Positions 46,699-56,523 of a stretch of DNA of 64,000 nt are shown piece after piece. Numbering within the stretch: position 1 is the stretch's first letter; each line of letters begins with the position of its first letter. The translations under genes were made by a program, and so were the position numbers. Source of the DNA: Nephrocerus scutellatus (lineage: Eukaryota > Arthropoda > Insecta > Diptera > Pipunculidae). The stretch lies in the NCBI GenBank assembly GCA_947095585.1, contig OX352762.1:29674669-29738668 (forward strand), given 5' to 3'. The notes under the pieces are model-generated. The model was not told the DNA's origin. It saw only the letters and a program-made list of their open reading frames with translations, and made no database searches.

Positions 46699-47959
46699 GA
46701 GTACGGATTTTGGCCGCAAATGTGAAAAACTCACCTGAATGTGAGATGTCAGTTCGTATACGTACGAGGTGTATAGCATACAATTTTAAAGTTGTGTGAT
46801 GTTTTTTCTTTCTTTGGCTTTGTGTAATTTAATGGCAGATTGTAGTATAAGATTCTAGTACAAATTCTGAATCGGTTCGAATTTGTCTAATGCAGACGAC
46901 AACTCACGTACTCAAAACTAGGTGAGATGTGAAAAAGTCTCACCAAAGTGTTACTCATTGTTTCCACCTCAAATAACAAAATTGCTACAATAAAAAAATT
47001 TGCTTCTTGCATGTACACGTATACGGGCTTCAAATAATGCTACAATAAATGTGAGCCGAATTGAAGGAAAAATGTTGTACGATTAATTTAAGCGATTTTC
47101 AAGGTCAGCACAGATCAAAATGGCGAAATTTGAATTTGAAGAGAAGGGTCGCACTGCAAACACCGAGACGGAGGCAGAGAAAATTTAGAACACATGTATT
47201 AGTGAGCGTTATAATTGTTAGCTGTGATCAAAACCATCTCTAAAGAAACTATCTCAAACGCGTCTGTGTTAGATGGGAGTGTACAAAAAATATAGCAGTC
47301 TCATATTATGAAACGCGCTAACTGGTGGAAGTGCAAAGAGCGAGAAATGAGAAATATTGATTTTGCCCTTTTGTTGATTACCATTCCGTAAACATTTGCG
47401 ATATTTTTTAGCATGTATCCGTGTATCAGCGAAACAGTTGCGCTTTCTAACGAAACCACATTTAATGCACTACCAAGCTCAATATTGGGCGCCCTTGCTC
47501 ACTAAACTCTTTTACCCATTTTGCACAGTTGTTTGTTTGTTCTCTTTATTCTATTTATGTTCGTTTCTTTTTCCTGTTCTCATATAATTTTTATTTTTAT
47601 TAAATTTTTTATTTCAAATATCATTTGTTATATTTTTCAATTTACCTTTATTCTCTTTATTACTTTGCTTATTAATTACCGAATATGCGATAACATGTGT
47701 TCTAAATTTATTCTTTAATTTTTGCCATCAATGCATTTCAGCGATAACTCCATAATTTTACTCACCCAAGCAAATTATTTTATTGTAGCATTTTTGTTAT
47801 TTGAGGTGAAAACAACGAGTAACACTGCTGTTGACATTAAAGCAAAATCAAATTATGCGCATGCGTTAAAAATCATACTACTACACACAATATCTACTAA
47901 TACTAAGAACTTGCGGTTAAGATGTGAGTTTTTCACGTTTGCGGCCAAAATCCGTGCTC
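46699..47959. mobile_element. Element with long imperfect inverted repeats
   Basis: GAGTACGGATTTTGGCCGCA...GTGAAAAACTCAC at 46699-46735 is inverted at 47922-47959. A second inverted pair is at 46945-47000 (GTGTTACTCATTGTTT, CCTCAAATAACAAAA, TGCTACAATAAAA) and 47775-47830. The core 47000-47770 has no recognisable transposase. The two symmetric pairs at matching distances suggest arms of ~300 bp with indels. Confidence 0.6.
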
Positions 47960-48041
47960 TGATGTGTGGAAGGTTGTAGGCACCCTTTTGCAGTCAATAA
48001 CACTTTTTGGAGATTTTTATAATCTTCACAAAAGTATTTAA

Positions 48042-48650
48042 GGTCCGATTTTATGAACGCGAGTAAATGATTAATCCTCGGATTAATCGTCGTTTGCATT
48101 TTATGAACGACGATAAATGAGAAAATTAATCCGAGGATTTTTTTCTACTCTCTGTTTTATCTGCTAATTTTTGTGGGTAAATCAGAGGGTAAAAAAAGGT
48201 GTTGTTGTTATTATAAATTTTGGCGTTTTAAAATTTAAACATTATATTTATTAGTGAGAATTTAGAATTGAGAAGAGATCAATTGATCATAATTTAATAA
48301 ATTAAATTAATTAAAATTAATTGAAAATGGAATAAAAAAAAAGAAAAATGAGTATTAGTAAGTACAAAATAGTTAAAAAATATAAAAATATAGTGATATC
48401 GAAATTTTTAATCATACACACAACATAAAATGTTAGTGCTTCGTAGGTGTTTATTTTAAATTTTAAACGTCAAAATTTATAATAACAACAACACCTTTTT
48501 TACCATCTGATTTACCCACAAAAATCAGCAGATAAAACAGAGAGTAGAAAAAAATCTTCAGATTAATTTTCTCATTTATCGTCGTTCATAAAATTCAAAC
48601 GACGATTAATCCTCGGATTAATCATTTAATCGCGTTCATAAAATCGGGCC
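48042..48650. mobile_element. MITE of PIF/Harbinger type with ~190-bp TIRs and TAA target duplication
   Basis: Left end GGTCCGATTTTATGAACGCG and right end complement GGCCCGATTTTATGAACGCG are inverted; symmetry continues through ATTAATCCTCGGATTAATCG, TTTTCTACTCTCTGTTTTAT and AGGTGTTGTTGTTATTATAA to about 48225 and 48470. TAA flanks both sides (48039-48041 and 48651-48653), the target duplication expected for PIF/Harbinger. The ~240-bp core is AT-rich and non-coding. Confidence 0.75.
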
Positions 48651-48676
48651 TAATTGTACTTGGCAATCTATATATA

Positions 48677-48789
48677 GGGTGTTTTTTTGGGAGGTTTGTT
48701 TTTCCGATAGATGTCGTTTTATTTTATGACAGTTGTTTTGACAGCTCAAAGTGGCATTTCTACTCAGTATTGTTTGGCAAATCATTATG

Positions 48790-48821
<32 letters not shown>

Positions 48822-49153
48822 ACATTTGTGAAAAATAGTCGTGGTAGCCATATGCCAGAAATTGTGTTTAAATGTTAAATGCCAAACAATTATCTACCAA
48901 ATAAAAAAAAATTTTGGTCATTTCATAATTTTATATGTGTTTTATTCAAAAAAAAAAATCGGCAACCTCTTAAAAAACAGCCGTTAGATATAACGTGTTT
49001 TTTGAAGAGGTTGCCGATTTTTTTTTTGAATAAAACACATATAAAATTATGAAATGACCAAAATTTTTTTTTATTTGGTAGATAATTTTTTGGCATTTAA
49101 CATTTAAACACAATTTCTGGCATATGGCTACCACGACTATTTTTCACAAATGT

Positions 49154-49186
<33 letters not shown>

Positions 49187-49299
49187 CATAATGAGTTGCC
49201 AAACAATACTGAGTAGAAATGCCACTTTGAGCTGTCAAAACAACTGTCATAAAATAAAACGACATCTATCGGAAAAACAAACCTCCCAAAAAAACACCC
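48677..49299. mobile_element. Near-perfect 0.62-kb palindrome (head-to-head MITE pair)
   Basis: The two halves, meeting near 48988, are reverse complements over ~300 bp with few mismatches: GGGTGTTTTTTTGGGAGGTT at 48677 mirrors the end at 49299; GACAGTTGTTTTGACAGCTC, a run of about 33 A (48788-48820) against a T run (49159-49186), and AGGTTGCCGATTTTTT are all mirrored. At the centre AACAGCCGTTAGATATAACG is itself a near-palindrome resembling two abutting element ends. Flanks TATA and TTATAA fit a TA target site. Confidence 0.7.
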
Positions 49300-49661
49300 G
49301 TTATAAGGTTTAAAAAGTTATTGGTACAAGTCAAACAATGCTTAGTTCTTAGATGTCGATAACTGTCTCACATAAAGTAAACGTAACTTACTGTCATTGT
49401 CAATATTGGTGTTTATGGCATTAGCAGCATAGATGATCTTTGGGATATATTTTCGGTAGTTTTACTAGTTTTAAACTGTGTGGTCAAAATAGTAAAGCAA
49501 ATGTTGAAACTATTCTGTTTTTAATTGCAAAATAGTTTAATTTTTTGAAAACAGATTATCATAATCAAAGGATTGAAACAAAAATAAAAAATAAATACTA
49601 TTACAATTTTATTAATATACAATTGAAATATTGGAAATATTAACAGAACAATTAAGCAATA
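49300..49661. other. Upstream flank of TBCE
   Basis: No repeat recognised. The TBCE promoter should be here; no core motif is convincing. Confidence 0.4.
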
Positions 49662-51657
49662 ATGGTTGGAATTGTCGATGACTGCTACATAAAGTTTCCA
49701 ATTAATTCGCGAATAAAGATTGGGGAGAATTATGGCACTGTTAAATATGTTGGAGAAGTAGGATTTTATAAATCTGTCTTATTTTTGTCAACAGAAATTC
49801 GGTAACAATCTGTAATATTCGGTTCCATAGGTAAATGGTCATGATGGTCTCTGGTTGGGCATCGAGTGGGATGACCCAAATCGTGGTAAACATAATGGCA
49901 TTGTCGAAGGCAAACGCTACTTCCAAACTCAGCATCCTACTTCGGGCAGTTTTATACGACCCGGAAAAATTGGGCTGTTTGAATCGCTTGAAAATGCAGC
50001 ACGCGAGCGCTACTTGAATAACAATTTTGGCAATGTACTTGACCAAGAGTTGGTGCGTGAGACTCAAATGCATTTACAAGCATCACTTTTTGAAATTGTC
50101 GGAATGGATAAAATCGCCCGAAAGCAAAGTAAATTTGAACAATTGATGAATATTAGTGTAGATGGCTCGAATGTTAATTCGGCCGGTTATTTGATGGATT
50201 TCACCAACTTAACTACGTTGAATCTGAGCGCGACTCTTATATGGAACTGGCAGACTGTAGCCCATATAACATCTCAAATACCTTCTTTAATTAACTTAAA
50301 TTTGAGGTGAGAACTTTAACCAGTCGAACGAATTCAATTATTTATCGAAAATGTTTTAATTTCAGTTGCAACCGAATTAAAGTACCTGATACACAAGAAA
50401 TAGTTGACTTGGAACCTTCGTTTAAAAATCTACAATACATTAATTTGCGAAATTGTGGTTTAACTGATTGGGCAGATGTCAAAAAAACTGCTCGCCTTTG
50501 GCCAAATATTATGTCGGTGGGATTACAGGAGAACGACATTGCCGAATTAACTCCAATCGACTGCATGGAAATATTTAAGAATTTAAGGTCCGTTTTTAAG
50601 TGTTTAATCAATTTCTGACCGAAGAGGATAAAGGGTCGATCTACTTTGTTAATATTAAAGTTTTAAGCTTTATTTTGATCTATTCTGGATCTATACTGAC
50701 CTTGGTAAAATGTTATTACAGGGAATTGGATCTTCATCGAACTAAACTATTGGATTTTGCTCAAGTGTGTAAGTTGGGAAATATAAAAACTCTTACTTCA
50801 TTAAATCTTATGGAAAATGGCATTGAACAAATTAAATTACCTGACTGTGACCCAAATGCAAAGCTTTTGATCTTTCCGGCATTAAAAAACCTGAATTTAC
50901 TGTATAATCCGATATGGAATGAGGCAAGTCTTTTAAGTAGAATCATAAAAAAGTTTCTTTTAACTAGAAAAACCAAATTGGTTAAATAAGGTTTTTTTTC
51001 TTCAAATATAGAGTGAAGCATTTAATGAACTCGACAAATTGCCAAGTCTTACGAATCTTAGCAAGACGCCACACTTGAAATCAGATTTTGATGAAATGTT
51101 CTCTAAAGCTGTTGCCACTATTGGGAACTTGCAAATGATAAATAAAATAAAAATTACTAATGAGGAACGTCGTGGAGCTGACTATGATATATGGAAAAAA
51201 TACGCAATTGATTGGATGCAGGCAGTAAAGAATCCCGAAGTGCTAAGAGAATTCTATAAAAAACATCGTTCATATGCAAATATTATTAAGAGTACGTTCT
51301 CAGCAATTTTTGGAAAGTATCAAAATATTTAAATACATATATTTGCTTGTCCTTACAGAGTATGGTTCTCCAGCTGAATTTGTACCTCGACAAAATAAAA
51401 AAACTTCAAATCTCATCAACATACGCATCCAAAACAAAATATCCCATGAAATCTGGGAAAAGAAAGTTCCAAGAATGATTTCGGTTCAAACATTGCAAGG
51501 GCTAATTGTAAAACATTTTCAGTTGGGGCACATGACTCCCAAATTGTCTTATATAGATGCTCAACACCCAGAACTGGTTGTTCAACTTGATAACTTATCA
51601 AAGAATTTGGATTTCTTTTCCATTCAGGATGGAGACACAGTCACTGTTGAATGGTAG
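49662..51657 (+). CDS. TBCE: Tubulin-specific chaperone E (tubulin folding cofactor E)
   Basis: Six exons: 49662-49757, 49831-50306, 50366-50587, 50722-50923, 51012-51291, 51359-51657; phases close to 524 residues, close to the ~525 of known TBCE. Domains in order: N-terminal CAP-Gly (about 10-75) with GLWLGIEWD and GKHNG at 51-55, a leucine-rich repeat region (about 150-380; for example LNLSCNRI, LQYINLRNCGL, LDLHRTKL, LKNLNLLYNPIW), and a C-terminal ubiquitin-like domain (from about 435, ending FFSIQDGDTVTVEW). The protein binds alpha-tubulin and, with TBCB, TBCC and TBCD, assembles or disassembles tubulin heterodimers in the cytosol. Exon 4 ends in a GC donor (GAG|GCAAGT), since GT alternatives bring a stop; exon 3's donor GTCCGT is weak. 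Confidence 0.93.
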
Positions 51658-52910
51658 TTTTTTCTGTAGTCTTTCGCTGGAAATTTTTAAAACTAATAAT
51701 AATATTAACCAATGCTAATGTGATCATTATGTATGCAATTTTTTATTTTGTATTGTATTATTATGTACTTCTTGATAAAACACGTACGATTTTTTCAAAA
51801 TTGTACTTGTAGTTTAAAACAAAAATATATTTTAAACACTAATAAGATAATTTTTATTATTCCTTCTTCCCCCATTAGAATACTACATCGTTTAAAATAA
51901 AAAATTTGAAATATATCCCAATATTTATCATATAACAAAAAAAATTCTGTTAATAATCTATACTATAGCTAGATTGGTAGTTGGCTACGCTAACCTTGGA
52001 AACTACTGGCCCGATTTTGATCAGGCTTTTACCATTGTACAGGGTTATAGGCAACAGTTTGGTGTCAGTGGAGGGTACGGGGGATTAATGGTGTAGACCA
52101 GTGAGCGGTTCAGCTTGGTTAGGGCATCCGGTCAACGCCTCTTATTTTTATTTTTGACAGGTCTTGTCGATGTTTGGTTGCTGGAGTGGGGAGGGGTTTC
52201 CAGGTAACTCCGGAGCTAACAGCTAGTCAAAAATGATTTTTTTGGTTAGATATTCGGCGAATCCACGCCCCCACCGCCAATATATCAAAAAGTTAATTTT
52301 TTTTAAGTGGTTTGATTGGGCTTAGGGAGTTGGATACGCCCATTAAAAACCAACAGTAAAATTTCAATTTGAATACGCAATCTTTCGGGCAACCCAAAGC
52401 TTGATGGTTTTATAAAACTCAAAAGAAGTCCACATTATATTGACTTCGGATTGCTTTTAGACGATCTGTGATGAGCCACAAATAAATTTATTTTACAATT
52501 TTCTGATTAAAAAAATCAAACAAAATATTCGACAAAAATATAGAGTATAGCGTGTAACGGTATTTATGCCCACTGTCATGACTTCACAGGGGATATTTAA
52601 AAAACTGCCATCATGAAAGAGCGGCTTTTAAGTGTGTAGAGCCCCATCACCACCTATCGACACCATCACACCAATACCCATCCCATCACCCTCATAAATA
52701 TCCATGGCCTTCCACATATAACTCCACCTCACATTTTCAATCCACTTTCCAACTCACAAAAACCTACCTGTTTCGCTGGACATGACTTTCATTCCCTTGA
52801 TCGTGTAGCCACGCTATATTGATAGATTCTTTTTTATTTTCATTCAATTAATTTGTTACGTACACGATTAAAATACATACTAGTAACATGCAACATTTCT
52901 GCTCATATGT
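51658..52910. other. Intergenic; possible ACTAGCTG-type repeat remnant
   Basis: TATAGCTAGATTGGTAGTTG followed by CTACTGGCCCGATTTTGATC (51965-52025) and G-rich tracts resembles the ACTAGCTG-type heads elsewhere, with CCCATCACC repeats at 52640-52720, but the match is weak. No coding exon was found. Confidence 0.35.
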
Positions 52911-53130
52911 AAAACTCTGCCCCAGAGTTGTTTTTTGGCTGTCAACTTGTCCGTTTCCCCTTCAAAACGACTCTACCATAGAGCGAAAACAGATCTGTAT
53001 ATTTTGGGAGATTTAGCCCTTTTTAAAACAACATGCAACAAAAAATGTTAACAAAAGATTTTCGTCTTTCGTGTTCGATTTCCCTTTTGAAAAAATCTAC
53101 CCTCGAGCGCGCTCTGGGGCAGTTTTTAAG
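52911..53130. mobile_element. MITE with CTCTGCCCCAGA-type TIRs (copy 2, inverted)
   Basis: AAAACTCTGCCCCAGAGTTG at the left and CTCTGGGGCAGTTTTTAAG at the right; interior CGTTTCCCCTTCAAAACGAC, CTCTACCATAGAGC and TTTTGGGAGATTTA are the reverse complement of the 9061-9300 copy. Confidence 0.7.
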
Positions 53131-53391
53131 AAAAAAAAATGAACAATAGTCAACGTTCATCCAATCTGGGGGTCGATTATGTAAGCATTTCGACTTTCCA
53201 TTGTCAGAGTACCCTAGAAGCAAGAACACCAATAGCAAAATGACAACAATTGTTGATGTTAGTAGCAACCGGGATGAATCTGCCGAAATATACATATCAG
53301 CGAGAGAAATCCTAGGCTGTTTTCCAAACGAGTACTTGTTGTACTTATTGACGCCATTAATAAGTCACCTTGTCGGCGAACTTATGCTATA

Positions 53392-53579
53392 TGCTTTGGC
53401 AAAGCCAGCTTGGCTTACAACACAATCGCATAAGCATAAAGCCGCAAGTAAATCCAAAAAAAATTTAGGATTAAGAAACTAAAGCCATTTTATAGTTATG
53501 GTGCTCACCGTAAGGCGGTAAAACCAAAAGCTATTGCTTTGAGTATTAAAGTAAAACCAGCTTAGCTTTACCAAAGCAA
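53392..53579. mobile_element. MITE with TGCTTTGGCAAAGCC-type ends (copy 2)
   Basis: Same ends and interior as 10845-11034 (CAGCTTGGCTTACAACA, CAATCGCATAAGCATAAAGC, GTGCTCACCGTAAGGCGGTA, TACCAAAGCAA). Confidence 0.7.
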
Positions 53580-53584
53580 TACAG

Positions 53585-53855
53585 CTTTTTATTCAACCCG
53601 AGCGAGCAGTGTACGTCTAAAATTTACACTGTTTTTTTTTATTCACCCGGTGAAATTTTACTCTGTACTCTGTGTTTTTTATTGTGAACCGAGCACGACA
53701 CGGTGTATACACAGTTTCCTTTTTTTTTACTCTGAAGTGAATATCAGAAGTAATAGCGAGTATAGTTACCCAGTGTACACACCGAATATTTTTACGCCGT
53801 GCGACATTCGCTCGGTGTACTCCGGGTAACTATATTCGTTCGGGTTGAATAAAAG
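53585..53855. mobile_element. MITE with TTTTATTCAACCCGA TIRs
   Basis: TTTTATTCAACCCGAGCGAG at the left and its complement CGTTCGGGTTGAATAAAA at the right. Subterminal CGGTGTAC and GTATACAC motifs recur inside. 271 bp, non-coding. Confidence 0.65.
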
Positions 53856-54039
53856 AATAGACCCATTATTCAAATAAGTAAGTCTCCACAAATAAATGTT
53901 GGATTGGAAAACCGCCCTACCCTCCCGGCACAAAAACGATATGCGGCAAAAACGCACCGAGAACAGTGAGTTTACGCTGTTTTTTTTACAAGACACTAAC
54001 ATATCATTCATTCTCATTCAGTAAGTGTTTGAATTTAAA

Positions 54040-54294
54040 ATGTCGAAACAAAAACTTTATAGAACCATACGTAAAGAAATAGGTTATATTTGTGAGAGTG
54101 CGAGAGTGGTTCAAGGAAATGGTTCTACAAAAACTATTATAGATCATCTGTTAAACGTAGCGATTGAATTACTTAAAAACGATACATTTATAAGGAGCCG
54201 TAAACCTTACGTTTTCGTGACATCAAATACGACCAACTTTATACACACTAATACATACGAAACACTGCGTAAATTTGATTCACTTCTCTTGTGA
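54040..54294 (+). CDS. Small open frame of unknown nature
   Basis: 84 codons from an ATG, beginning MSKQKLYRTIRKEIGYICES. No recognised domain. The C-terminal part overlaps a region (54190-54390) with inverted ACGTTT/AAACGT motifs that looks like a repeat, so this may be chance rather than a gene. Confidence 0.2.
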   Translation: MSKQKLYRTIRKEIGYICESARVVQGNGSTKTIIDHLLNVAIELLKNDTFIRSRKPYVFVTSNTTNFIHTNTYETLRKFDSLLL

Positions 54295-54687
54295 CAAAAG
54301 TGCGGTATACGTACCGAAATCGTAGCGTCAAAACGTACCATTTACGACATTTTTAGTGTAACAAAAATGTCATAAACGTTACGTTTATGATGCGGCTGGC
54401 CAGGAGGGTAATTACAAATGGTTCCAATAAATTTTTTAAAAGCAAAACGAAAAACTTAACAACACTAAAGAATCCTTTTTAGCTTTGAGAGAATAATTGG
54501 AAACAAACAGACCTATGAATTTGGAGACTTTTTGACGCTTCTACCGCGAGATAGAATTTTGATTTCACATCACAAACACAATACAGTAATTCATAATTTG
54601 GCTATTAGCTGTAGCTCTTGTGGGTAAAATTGCAGTGGACATTTAGTTAAACTCAAAAATTTCATAAACACTAGCAAAGGTACTAAA

Positions 54688-55019
54688 ATGAGAATTCCTT
54701 TTGGAAAAAAACAGGCTGATATTGCAACTGCCTTGTAAGTGTTTCTTCTAATTAATATTTCGCTCTATTGTACTGCAGAAACTTTAGATAAGAAATCTAA
54801 GTTGAAAAATTATTATGTAATAGGCTCAGACAGCAAACGTTTTATGACCACAAAGAAAATTAAATATAAATTTAAAATAAATTTAATTACTTTTACCCTA
54901 GTGCAACATCTATTGGTGCGTTTGGTGGTGCCAGTGGATTGGCTGTTCTCTACTTTACAGACTGGAAGCTTGTCCTGCAGTACATGCCAATTTATGGTTC
55001 AAAATTTAAATCCGAATAA
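54688..55019 (+). CDS. UQCR11: Cytochrome bc1 complex 6.4-kDa subunit (UQCR11 type)
   Basis: Two exons, 54688-54734 and 54902-55019, joined across a 167-bp GT-AG intron, encode 54 residues. Start: MRIPFGKKQ; after the splice a glycine-rich membrane segment (SIGAFGGASGLAVLYF, about 19-34) leads into TDWKLVLQYMPIYGSKFK. The TDW(K/R)-x-(I/L)L-x-x-(M/V)P-x-x-x-(G/S)KFK pattern and the total length match the smallest subunit of mitochondrial complex III, a single-pass inner-membrane protein found loosely attached to the bc1 dimer. A 55-residue product with one intron is usual for this family. An AATAAA overlaps the stop region (55015-55020), and another follows at about 55041, giving a very short 3' UTR. 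The exon 2 frame alone is easily missed because it is so short. Confidence 0.8.
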
Positions 55020-55284
55020 ATTTTGAATGATTGTTTACAGTGAAATAAATGCAGCATAGAGTGTAAATTTATTAAAAAACTCTGAAAAGAAATTATGTTA
55101 TCTTCATACATCTAAAATAAATTTTTTCGTGTTAGATCCCTGACTACACAATCAAGAAGCATCTAAAAATCTAGTAGATCATGCTATCAAAATCACTCTG
55201 GTTGGTACCTTTGATTACAAAATAAGCTAGATTTGCTGACCGCAAGTTTAATAAAAAAAACAACCCCTAAAAATTAAAACTTCC
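55020..55284. other. Downstream of UQCR11, nothing recognised
   Basis: AT-rich DNA without exon or repeat; the complement III subunit transcript probably ends within its first 50 bp. Confidence 0.4.
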
Positions 55285-55671
55285 CAGATCAGACTACATC
55301 GCCATTGGTTATGTGGACGATTTGGCGATTTTTATTAGTCGTAAGTATTGCACGACTAGTGTTTCATGCAAGATGCTTTAAGGTATTAGAATAGTGCAGC
55401 AGAGAAGGATAGTCCATCAATCCTTGCAAAACCGTTCTAGTGCCCATCATCATCAAAGGCACCACGGTAGATTATTCCAGTGTAGTAAAATATCTCTACG
55501 TCATCCTTGATAAACGGCTGAACTGGAATTCTCATATCAAGTCCGCCATCGAACGTGCCACTAGGGCCTTGTGGGCCAGTAGACGTCTCTACGGCAGAAC
55601 TTGGGGTCTAAATCCTAAAATGTTACATTGGATCATTTTATATATTTGTATGATCCGCTTTTGTATGACCT
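55285..55671 (+). pseudogene. LINE A reverse transcriptase/C-terminal relic, left part
   Basis: Reads SDYIAIGYVDDLAIFISR (YVDD catalytic box), then in another frame VVKYLYVILDKRLNWNSHIK and ALWASRRLYGRTWGLNPKML. This layout belongs to LOA/I-type LINEs (RT followed by RNase H). The frame is interrupted at about 55650-55671 where another LINE's 3' end is inserted. Confidence 0.65.
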
Positions 55672-55798
55672 GGAGTCGTTTAAGACACGCGTGCATAGAC
55701 ATCTCATCCTTTCCTCTCCTTAATTTCCTAACGCTAACGCTGTGCTAAGCATTATAAGGGCGCAAACCCCTTTAGCGTGTGTACATTATAAAAAAAAA
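55672..55798 (+). pseudogene. 3' end of the jockey-like LINE inserted in LINE A
   Basis: GTCGTTTAAGACACGCGTGC through GTGCTAAGCATTATAAGGGC, AAACCCCTTTAGCGTGTGTA and an A tail is nearly identical to 8415-8540. It is a short 5'-truncated insertion. Confidence 0.75.
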
Positions 55799-56290
55799 AT
55801 ACAATGATGGTAAGGCCTATTATCACGTACGCGGCCATCGTTTGGTGATGAAGATTCCTGACTCAATTCCTAAATGAGACATGTTCTGCACAATCCCCAA
55901 TATTATAGTCAGGGAGCACTATTTCGGGAGGTTATTTGGAAATCCTTAATCTTAATAGGGATATGAAGCTGGTGAGTTCCCTAACAGGTCATTGTGGCTT
56001 ACGCTATCATCTTAAAAAATTGGGGTGGGCTCGGAGACAGAATGTAGGTTCTGCTTGGAAGATGTTGAGTCATCCGAGCACATCCTCTGCGAATGCCCAG
56101 CACTACTTGTGTTAGGAAGACGCATTTTTTAGAAGGAAATGTGGTCGACAGCGAAGTGAGAAATTCTGCTACTACGACATATTAACCTTCACCAGGGAGG
56201 TGGTACGTCTCTTAGAGTAAATACACCCTAAGATACAATATATCTTTTGGGTCGCATTGTCTGGCCATAGGGGCTAGGGTTTTCTTTCAA
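55799..56290 (+). pseudogene. LINE A relic, right part (RNase H/zinc-knuckle end)
   Basis: Resumes LINE A as MMVRPIITYAAIVW, the motif that normally follows PKMLHW. Further on, SSLTGHCGLRYHLKKLG and CRFCLEDVESSEHILCECPA (different frames, 55975-56105) show the C-terminal Cys/His motif. Stops and frameshifts throughout. Confidence 0.65.
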
Positions 56291-56523
56291 AAAAACAAAA
56301 AAAGTAGTTTATGGTTTCAAGTAAGACCCAGAACGACATCTATTCTTGACACTCCGGAACGTTGAGGAGTTTCTTAATAATAATAACGTCTTTTCTCGGA
56401 ATTTTCGCTTTTATACACGATCTGAGAAATTACTTCTCAAGCACGCTGAATTTTTCCAAAAAACAAATTATAATATAAAATGAATTGTTCATTGCCATAA
56501 ATCCGGCCGGAAGTAACAATTTC

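Noticed and set aside
48788..49186. Poly(A) run as a retrogene tail
   Set aside because: The A run is mirrored by a T run within a palindrome; it is internal to a DNA element, not a 3' tail.
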